NCBI GenBank assembly: GCA_947463285.1
Contig: CANHTV010000177.1
Coordinates: 1 to 7,398 of the forward strand
DNA: 7,398 bases
Direction of reading: 5' to 3'
Origin: Verrucomicrobiaceae bacterium
GTDB taxonomy: Bacteria > Verrucomicrobiota > Verrucomicrobiia > Verrucomicrobiales > Verrucomicrobiaceae
A program made the position numbers and the translations under genes. The notes under the pieces were generated by a model. That model was given only the letters and a program-made list of their open reading frames with translations, searched no databases and was not told the origin of the DNA. Position 1 is the stretch's first letter. The number at the start of each line of letters is the position of its first letter. Below, piece by piece: positions 1 to 5,743 of this stretch.

Positions 1-2551
1 GAACAATCCGATCATCAATTACATCACGGATAACCATCGCCGGAATGAAAACCTGATCATCGTGGCAAGCGGCGGCTCCATCCGCAGCAATGAAACCCAG
101 CCTACCAGTGGCAACACCTGGGTCACCGAAGGTAGCAGTGAGACGGATAGTGTGGACATCTTTCTGGCCAGCCCGCCGGCTTTCCCCGTCACGGTCACAC
201 TCGATGCAAATATCCAGATGGGCTTCAATCAAAGCACCTTCTACTTTGACAGCAGTAACTGGAACGTGCCGCAAACCGTGGTGATCAGTGCCATTGATGA
301 TACCTTCAACGATGTCGCTCTCGCAGCAGCTGGGAACACGGCCTACAACCAGGCTCAAAACATCCAGTTCCGCTGCCTTGGTGATCCAACCTACCTAGGC
401 ACCAATCCAACTCATTCGGTGAACATTTTGGACAACGAAGGTCCAGCGGTGACCATCTCCCAAACAGGCGGTATCACCAGCACCGTCGAAGCCGGAACCA
501 CGGACACCTACAGCATCGTCTTGAACAACGCGCCGAATGGTAATGTCGTCGTCACCGCAACTCCAGGCACGGGCACAACCCTCAATGACGCTATAACAGG
601 AGCCAAGAGCTTTACCTTCAATGCTACCAACTGGAACGTGCCGCAGATCGTCACCGTTTTTGCCACTCAAGACACGAGTGTCGAAGGCGCTCATCAGGTG
701 AATATCACCCACGCCATCAATGTGGCTCTCACGACCGACACCACGGGTTACGCGGCAAACAATGCCGGCACTTCCACACTCAGTCTCCAGACCGTGGTGA
801 ACAACATCACTGACGATGACAACCGCATCATCGTCGGCTATACCGGACTCGAAACCCGCGTGCATGAAGATGGCAGCAAGAGCGATACTTACAGCATCGT
901 GCTGCGCAGTGCGCCCTCGGGAACCAACACTGTCACGATCACACCCAGTGTAGCAGGTGGCTTTGCTCTGAATGGCCTCGCTATCAGTCCTGCGACGCTG
1001 GTCTTCAACAGTGGCAACTTCAGCACGCCGCAGTTCTTCACCCTCACAGGCGTGAATAACAGCATCGATGCCGAGCGCGCCCGCACCGTGACTATTAGCC
1101 ATACATCTGCCAGCGGTGACGCGAACTTTAATGCTCAGAGCATCCATCAAGTCGCTGTGAGCCAGCTCTCCACGGAGACGCCTCGAATTATATTTGTCGG
1201 CAGCCCGAACCTTCATGAGAACGGCAACACGGGCACCTACACCGTCGCGCTGAATCGGGCACCTACTGCAGATGTCATTGTCACTGCCACAGCGAATGCA
1301 CAGCTTGAAATAGCACCTCCCGTGCCAGTCGGTGGCACTTTAGTCTATGGTCCCAACGTGACGTTGACCTTTACGCCCGCCAACTGGATGAACCACCAGA
1401 CTGTCACTGTTCGTGCCATTGATGACGCGCAGGTTGAGTCCTTCATCCACTACAGCGGCGAGGTGACCCATACCTCGAGTAGCGCTGACACGACTTTCAA
1501 TAATGTTTCTCCTCTCTACAAAGTCTTGCCTCTGATCACGGACAATGAATATCCTGCCGTTCGCATCATACCGACAGATGGAAGCACTCTCATCACCGAA
1601 TCCGGCACCGCAGACACTTACAGCATCGTGCTTAGTCAGGCTCCGACGGCAGACGTGACCGTCAGCATCACGCCGGATGCGCAAAGCACCGTCTCCTCAA
1701 CCAACGTGACCTTTACCTCGGGCAACTGGAGCGTGCCTCAGACCATCACCGTGAGCGCCGTCAATGATGGCACCACGGAGGGCAATCATAGCAGTACCAT
1801 CACCCATGGCAACGCGGTTAGCACCGACCCCGCCTTCAGCGGCCTGCCCACTCCAGTAATCACTGCCAGCATCACGGATAATGATGGGCCGCAGGTGCAA
1901 ATCGTTGAGTCGAGTGGCAGCACCGCCGTCACTGAAGCGGGTGCCAATGACACCTTCACCATCGCTCTGAGTCAGGCACCAAGCGCGAACGTGACCGTCA
2001 CCTTCAGCCCTCCTGTTTATATTATCCCGCCGCCTGCCTACGCCAAGCAGGTCGGCTATTACACCAGCGATCTAGCTGGCTCGAATCAGCAAAAAGACCG
2101 CATTGTGATGGATTACACGGAATTGATCCTTCTTTACCGGAACACTTTCTATGATCACCTTGAAGGTGTCTATGGTGTCGGTGCCATTCCTCTGTTGCCA
2201 ACCGATGTGAATCTGCAAAATGCTCACTGGGCCGCAACGAAGGCCATCGTGGATAAGACAGATCTCTGGTGGGCTGGTGGCAGCCTCCAAGCACGCAATC
2301 CTGTCTTGATCGAGCCTAATCAGGCTCTTCCAAGTCCGTTGCCAGGGGGGAATCCTCGCCAAGCGCTCATGGAGTGTATTTACCAGCTCAACGGCGGCTC
2401 CAACAGCCTGGGCACGACGCGCTATGAGCCAGAGATCGTCTTTGATCCGAAGAACCCGCCGAACACCACCTTTGCCAATGAGATCCGCGACCGCTGCCGC
2501 TGGATCGGTTACCTGAACTCCACCGTCATGCCGGGCTTCGTCAGTCATTGA
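1..2551 (+). CDS. Giant extracellular Calx-beta-like repeat protein with DUF1800-like C-terminus (5' partial)
   Basis: The reading frame is open from base 2 with no start, so the gene begins upstream; the GTG at 62 lies inside a repeat and is not a credible start. About 672 visible residues form tandem beta-sandwich repeats of about 110-130 residues. Each has the pattern 'E.G..DTYSIVL..AP...V.VT.TP', then 'FT..NW..PQ.VTV.A.DD...E', then an acidic linker such as ITDNDGP or ILDNEGP. This resembles Calx-beta-type, probably calcium-binding, extracellular modules. The sixth repeat stops after its first half. The last 178 residues (nt 2015-2548) are different: they include 'DYTELILLY', 'VDKTDLWWAGGSLQARNP', 'NPRQALMECIYQLNGG' and a final 'RDRCRWIGYLNSTVMPGF'. 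I read these as the C-terminal end of a DUF1800 domain, by memory of that family and because a DUF1501 gene follows. The molecular function is unknown; a surface or secreted role is inferred. The repeat architecture is secure, the DUF1800 assignment less so. Confidence 0.8.
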   Translation, partial: NNPIINYITDNHRRNENLIIVASGGSIRSNETQPTSGNTWVTEGSSETDSVDIFLASPPAFPVTVTLDANIQMGFNQSTFYFDSSNWNVPQTVVISAIDDTFNDVALAAAGNTAYNQAQNIQFRCLGDPTYLGTNPTHSVNILDNEGPAVTISQTGGITSTVEAGTTDTYSIVLNNAPNGNVVVTATPGTGTTLNDAITGAKSFTFNATNWNVPQIVTVFATQDTSVEGAHQVNITHAINVALTTDTTGYAANNAGTSTLSLQTVVNNITDDDNRIIVGYTGLETRVHEDGSKSDTYSIVLRSAPSGTNTVTITPSVAGGFALNGLAISPATLVFNSGNFSTPQFFTLTGVNNSIDAERARTVTISHTSASGDANFNAQSIHQVAVSQLSTETPRIIFVGSPNLHENGNTGTYTVALNRAPTADVIVTATANAQLEIAPPVPVGGTLVYGPNVTLTFTPANWMNHQTVTVRAIDDAQVESFIHYSGEVTHTSSSADTTFNNVSPLYKVLPLITDNEYPAVRIIPTDGSTLITESGTADTYSIVLSQAPTADVTVSITPDAQSTVSSTNVTFTSGNWSVPQTITVSAVNDGTTEGNHSSTITHGNAVSTDPAFSGLPTPVITASITDNDGPQVQIVESSGSTAVTEAGANDTFTIALSQAPSANVTVTFSPPVYIIPPPAYAKQVGYYTSDLAGSNQQKDRIVMDYTELILLYRNTFYDHLEGVYGVGAIPLLPTDVNLQNAHWAATKAIVDKTDLWWAGGSLQARNPVLIEPNQALPSPLPGGNPRQALMECIYQLNGGSNSLGTTRYEPEIVFDPKNPPNTTFANEIRDRCRWIGYLNSTVMPGFVSH
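53..2014 (+). repeat. Five and a half tandem Calx-beta-like protein repeats
   Basis: Approximate repeat starts are nt 53, 443, 824, 1178, 1553 and 1889. The bases before 53 encode the acidic end (YITDNHRR) of an earlier repeat, so the array continues upstream. Repeat 1 carries an insertion after its first strand. Repeats 2 and 4 have longer loops before the 'NW' motif. Repeat 3 has 'NFSTPQ' in place of 'NW..PQ'. Repeat 6 ends at about nt 2014, before the 'NW..PQ' strand. The copies are diverged at protein level but keep short exact DNA identities: a 17-nt word at 257-273 and 629-645, and another at 887-903 and 1616-1632. This fits old tandem duplication with limited recent exchange. Confidence 0.85.
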
Positions 2552-2587
2552 TTTAAAACAGAGAACCTCGAACCGAGAATATCCCTC

Positions 2588-4357
2588 ATGAACATTTTCA
2601 TCCGCAAACAAGAAGACCGCAGCAAGCCAAACCGTCGTGATTTCCTGCTCCAGAGCAGTGCCGCTTCTCTTGGATTGACCTCGATTGTTAATAGCATCTC
2701 TCAACTCAAGCTCATTGGCAGCGCGGCGGCTCAAGGCGCGGGTGACTACAAGGCGCTCGTCTGCTTTTTCCTTAATGGAGGTAACGACTCCAACAACCTG
2801 CTCATTCCGGCTGGGGCCAGTACTGCCCGCACCGCTTATGAGGCGGGGCGTGGGGCTACCGTTCTGGCTATTCCAGATGCTAGTTTCGATTTCACTCCGG
2901 CCAATGCTGCCAATGGTTACTGGACCGGAAGTGCTAATAGCACGGCTGCGGTGAGTTCTCGCATCGACACGCTCAATGACGGAGCCTACGATCCGAGTAC
3001 CGGCTACACCGGCAACAATATGGCTCTCCATCCCGGTGCCTATCCGCTGAAGACCATGTTTGCTGATGGCGATCTCAGCTTCATCGCCAATGTCGGCACA
3101 CTCGTCGGCGCGCAGGCCGTGACACGCACGAATTTCAACACATTGCCTGCGGCGGCCAAGCCGCCACAGCTTTTCTCCCACTCCGATCAGCAGGTGCAGT
3201 GGCAGTCATCCCTTCCGGACGTGCCTTTCTCCCGAGGCTGGGGCGGAAAGATTGCCGATCTTTTGCAAGGGCTTAACGCGGGTGACCTCAGCATGTCGGT
3301 CTCCATCGCTGGGGTGAACAGCTTCCAGGTCGCCTACGACCAGCCAGCCTACTTCATGAATAGCTCAGGTAGTGTCTCTGCGCTTACCGGCTTTAATTCT
3401 ACGGCTCATCCTTATGGTAGCAGCCTGCGCAATACCTCCCTTCAGCCTCATTATAACAACGCAGTTCCTGCTCCCTCGAATAAGTATGATCCACTGGCTG
3501 CGTTGCGCTCTGGAGGTGATCCCCTCGCTGGTACAAACTATCAGCATAGCTCCGCTGGCTGGAGGCTGCGCGCTATCGAGCAGATCATGGCCATGCAGCA
3601 TGCCAGCCTCTTTGATGAAGGCTATAACACAGCTCCGGAGAGCGCTCGCATCACCGAAGGTCTCGTCGGCAATGCCCTGGCACAAACCGCAAACGCAGAT
3701 GGTACCAGCTCCCTTGATGCCCATTGGAACAACTGGTTCCAAAACGGCCTCTTCAATCCCCGCATCCCAGACATTGCCAACCAGATGAAGGTCGTCGCTC
3801 GTCTTATCGCCGGACGCAGTCAGCTAAGCAACACGCGCCAGATTTTCTTCGTCCAGCTCGGTGGCTGGGACACCCACACCACCCAGATTCCAGGCCAGAC
3901 TACAGCTGGCCACTATGGTCTCGTGAATCAAATGAGCCGGGCCATTCGTGCCTTTAAAGATGCGATGGTGCAGATCGGCATGTGGAACAATGTCATGCTT
4001 TTCAGCGCTTCGGACTTCAATCGAACCTTTACTCCTAATAAGAGCGACAACAGTGCAGGCTCCGACCACGGCTGGGGCGGTCACATGTTCGTCGCGGGGG
4101 GCGCCGTCAAAGGCGGCCAGATTTGCGGCAAGTTCCCCAATCTCACCGTCAATGGCGGCATCGACTGCACCGGCAACCGTGGACGCTGGATCCCCAGTAC
4201 CTCGACCGATCAGGTCTTTGCCAGTATATCGAAGTGGTTTGGTTGTTCGGACTCGCAGATCCAGACTGTACTGCCAAATTTCACCCGCTTCCAGGCAGAT
4301 CTCAGCAACGGTACACTCGTCAGCAAGAACCTCGACTTTATCGACTACAGCGTTTGA
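2588..4357 (+). CDS. DUF1501 family protein, Tat-exported
   Basis: A 589-residue protein. Residues 16-20 are RRDFL, followed by a hydrophobic stretch and an 'SAAAQ' segment that could be cleaved, which together look like a twin-arginine signal. DUF1501 landmarks follow in order: LNGGNDSNN (62-70), 'ALHPG...MFADGDLSFIANVG', HSDQQVQWQS (198-207), 'RGWGGKIAD', QLGGWDTH (423-430), SASDFNRTF (473-481), SDHGWGGH (492-499) followed by 'FVAGGAVKGG', and a C-terminal 'GRWIPSTSTDQVFASISKWFG' segment. The family is related to the alkaline phosphatase/sulfatase fold, but no reaction is established. The usual 'SEFGRT' motif reads 'SDFNRT' here. The protein is longer than many family members because of Gly/Ser/Asn-rich loops around residues 75-150 and 255-310. 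It starts 36 bp after the repeat/DUF1800 gene, so the two are probably cotranscribed. The ATG has no clear Shine-Dalgarno sequence. Family assignment is firm; function is unknown. Confidence 0.93.
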   Translation: MNIFIRKQEDRSKPNRRDFLLQSSAASLGLTSIVNSISQLKLIGSAAAQGAGDYKALVCFFLNGGNDSNNLLIPAGASTARTAYEAGRGATVLAIPDASFDFTPANAANGYWTGSANSTAAVSSRIDTLNDGAYDPSTGYTGNNMALHPGAYPLKTMFADGDLSFIANVGTLVGAQAVTRTNFNTLPAAAKPPQLFSHSDQQVQWQSSLPDVPFSRGWGGKIADLLQGLNAGDLSMSVSIAGVNSFQVAYDQPAYFMNSSGSVSALTGFNSTAHPYGSSLRNTSLQPHYNNAVPAPSNKYDPLAALRSGGDPLAGTNYQHSSAGWRLRAIEQIMAMQHASLFDEGYNTAPESARITEGLVGNALAQTANADGTSSLDAHWNNWFQNGLFNPRIPDIANQMKVVARLIAGRSQLSNTRQIFFVQLGGWDTHTTQIPGQTTAGHYGLVNQMSRAIRAFKDAMVQIGMWNNVMLFSASDFNRTFTPNKSDNSAGSDHGWGGHMFVAGGAVKGGQICGKFPNLTVNGGIDCTGNRGRWIPSTSTDQVFASISKWFGCSDSQIQTVLPNFTRFQADLSNGTLVSKNLDFIDYSV

Positions 4358-4358
4358 G

Positions 4359-4405
4359 TTTCAGAGCAGCCCTTCGTTCGAAGGTGTCATTTGTGTGCTC
4401 TGAAA
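4359..4405. other. Perfect 10-bp inverted repeat enclosing an inner hairpin
   Basis: TTTCAGAGCA at 4359-4368 pairs exactly with TGCTCTGAAA at 4396-4405. Between the arms, CCTTCG at 4371-4376 pairs with CGAAGG at 4379-4384. The structure begins one base after the DUF1501 stop codon and ends 23 bp before the next start. No T-tract follows on either strand, so it is not a standard intrinsic terminator. It could protect or process the 3' end of the DUF1501 mRNA, attenuate read-through, or bind a protein as DNA. The pairing is seen directly; the role is inference. Confidence 0.6.
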
Positions 4406-4428
4406 AAGCAGCCTAAGCCGTTTTCATC

Positions 4429-5025
4429 GTGTTTCCCAAGCGTCCAGGTCCCTATTTAATCGCGTTTCTCCTCATCCTGCTGATCGTTTTAGCTGTTTGG
4501 CTGTTTCAGGCATTGACCTCTGACGTAGTCATTCAGGCTGTCCAAAAAAAGCAGGCGGAGCGTCCAAGGCCAGTCACTCAAGACCCCATTCCTACACCAA
4601 TGCCGACCAACCCTGGCATTCCGCGTCTGGCACCAGGGTCGATTGATCCTGCCTTGCAAGCACAGGCGGATGGTCTGCATAATTTACAGGAGCCGCCGGA
4701 ACGTGATTTGGAGATCGTGGCCGACTTCATTAGCACCTACAGCAAGGGTATCGGTGGCAATCCTATTGGTGACAATGCGGACATCACCGCTGCCTTGACT
4801 GGCACTCAAGGTCACAAAGGTCGTGTTTTTCCGCAGAATCACCGAGCTATCAGAAATGGTCAGCTCATCGACCGCTGGGGAACACCGTTTTGGTTTCATC
4901 CTAATTCTGGTAACCAGATGGAGATCCGCTCGGCTGGGCCAGATAAAGAAATGTTCACTGCTGATGATCTCGTGCAAAACCCCAGTCCTTCCGGCCTTGG
5001 AGTCACTCCTCAAAGTGGTGGTTAA
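4429..5025 (+). CDS. Single-pass membrane protein with pseudopilin (GspG)-like C-terminal module
   Basis: A 198-residue protein starting at GTG 4429. An in-frame TAA at 4414-4416 and the absence of any other start codon after it leave this as the only plausible upstream start. Residues about 8-29 form one strongly hydrophobic helix after a short basic N-terminus (FPKRPGPY), with no cleavage site. A proline-rich spacer follows (about 44-72), then a soluble domain. Its end reads DRWGTPFWFHP, then 'MEIRSAGPDKEMFTADDL', which matches the tail of type II secretion major pseudopilins (D.WG.P...SAGPDG..GT.DD), where this loop binds calcium. The prepilin cleavage motif GFTLxE is absent, so it is not itself a normal pseudopilin. 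It lies between DUF1501 and recO on the same strand. I know no established function. The similarity to pseudopilin tails is by motif only. Confidence 0.75.
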   Translation: MFPKRPGPYLIAFLLILLIVLAVWLFQALTSDVVIQAVQKKQAERPRPVTQDPIPTPMPTNPGIPRLAPGSIDPALQAQADGLHNLQEPPERDLEIVADFISTYSKGIGGNPIGDNADITAALTGTQGHKGRVFPQNHRAIRNGQLIDRWGTPFWFHPNSGNQMEIRSAGPDKEMFTADDLVQNPSPSGLGVTPQSGG

Positions 5026-5069
5026 ATGTCTGGCAGATTGCCACAGTTGAGCTTCTTGTTTCGAGTCTC

Positions 5070-5630
5070 ATGGAAAAAGCTGAAGCCATCCTGATCGGCC
5101 GCAGCCGATTTTCTGAAACTACCCTGATCGTTCAGTGGTGTTGTCCAGAAATGGGACTCTTTCGCACCATCGCCAAAGGCGCCCTGCGTCCCAAGTCTCC
5201 CTTTGCAGGCCTTTTGGACCTTTTTGTTTCGGCCGAAATCCGTTTCGGCAGAGCCAAGAACGGAGACCTACACACCCTCACAGAAACGCGCTGGATGAAT
5301 CCCCGCCTAGGGGTGCGGCAGAGTTACGGGCGTGTGCTCGCTGGCACGTATCTTGTAAAGCTCATCGCCATGGTGGTGGAGCCACATGCTCCGATCCCTG
5401 GTATTCATGATCTTCTCACCAAGGCACTGGATTACCTCAATGATCACTCACCCAGTATTGCTTTCGTCGAGCGCTTCGAGCTCCGTTTGGCGGAGGATCT
5501 CGGTCTTGTTGGTGAATTCGGCGCTGCTCGTGGAGAGTCAGCTTTGGCCATAGAGGAGAATTTCCATCGGCGACTTCCCGTTCAGCGCCGACAGCTTTTG
5601 GAATGGATAAAGACTCATTCACCTTCGTAA
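5070..5630 (+). CDS. recO: DNA repair protein RecO (short form)
   Basis: RecO works with RecR (and RecF) to load RecA onto SSB-coated single-stranded DNA during gap repair. The 186-residue product opens with the N-terminal OB-fold signature: 'EAILIGRSRFSETTLIVQWCCPEMGLFRTIAKGALRPKSPFAG', then 'LDLFVSAEIRFGR' and 'LHTLTET'. The helical part follows, including 'SYGRVLAGTYLVKLI', 'LLTKALDYL' and 'FVERFELRLAEDLGLV'. It is about 55 residues shorter than the 242-residue E. coli protein. It ends soon after the 'FELRLAEDLGL' helix and has no CxxC zinc site. The start at ATG 5070 is placed where family similarity begins; no good ribosome binding site is visible. It lies 44 bp after the preceding gene. 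The TAA at 5628-5630 runs into a G-rich tract. Confidence 0.88.
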   Translation: MEKAEAILIGRSRFSETTLIVQWCCPEMGLFRTIAKGALRPKSPFAGLLDLFVSAEIRFGRAKNGDLHTLTETRWMNPRLGVRQSYGRVLAGTYLVKLIAMVVEPHAPIPGIHDLLTKALDYLNDHSPSIAFVERFELRLAEDLGLVGEFGAARGESALAIEENFHRRLPVQRRQLLEWIKTHSPS

Positions 5631-5631
5631 T

Positions 5632-5656
5632 GAGGGGTTGGGGAAGGGGGTGAGGA
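5632..5656 (+). other. G-rich tract after recO
   Basis: Immediately after the recO stop there are G runs of 4 (5634-5637), 4 (5640-5643) and 5 (5646-5650), then GG at 5654-5655, separated by TT, AA and TGA. Only three runs reach three or more guanines, so a three-layer quadruplex within one strand is not satisfied, but a two-layer one is possible. It could also be a fragment of a dispersed G-rich extragenic repeat. The composition is seen; the role is not known. Confidence 0.4.
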
Positions 5657-5667
5657 CATCTCCGAGT

Positions 5668-5695
5668 TTGCCAAAAGGGTGAATTGTACTAGTAT
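5668..5695 (+). promoter_or_regulatory. Possible sigma70-type promoter for the amidase gene
   Basis: TTGCCA at 5668-5673 (5 of 6 matches to TTGACA) lies 16 bp before TAGTAT at 5690-5695 (4 of 6 matches to TATAAT). The predicted transcription start would be near 5702, giving a leader of about 42 nt before the amidase ATG. An imperfect hairpin (5694-5714) overlaps the predicted start. The match is modest. It is supported mainly by its location in the only intergenic gap over 100 bp in the window. Confidence 0.3.
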
Positions 5696-5743
5696 GGTGG
5701 CCCCTGGCGGCCATGCCGCAGCGTATTTGACGGACCTGCGAAG

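Noticed and set aside
62..64. GTG at 62 as the start of the first gene
   Set aside because: The frame is open to the left edge and the codons before it encode the conserved acidic end of an earlier repeat, so the gene clearly begins outside the window.
395..1216. A 273-codon open frame on the minus strand opposite the repeats
   Set aside because: It mirrors the repeat codons, shows low-complexity 'DDDA/HDG' patterns and has no domain or start signal.
2072..3181. A 369-codon open frame on the minus strand across the end of the repeat/DUF1800 gene and the start of DUF1501
   Set aside because: The product has no recognisable motifs and covers two well-supported plus-strand genes and their junction. 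It is a shadow frame from codon bias.
5026..5094. A 22-codon ORF starting directly after the membrane-protein stop (TAAATG) and overlapping recO
   Set aside because: It is too short, has no ribosome binding site, and overlaps the recO start in another frame without a coupling geometry.
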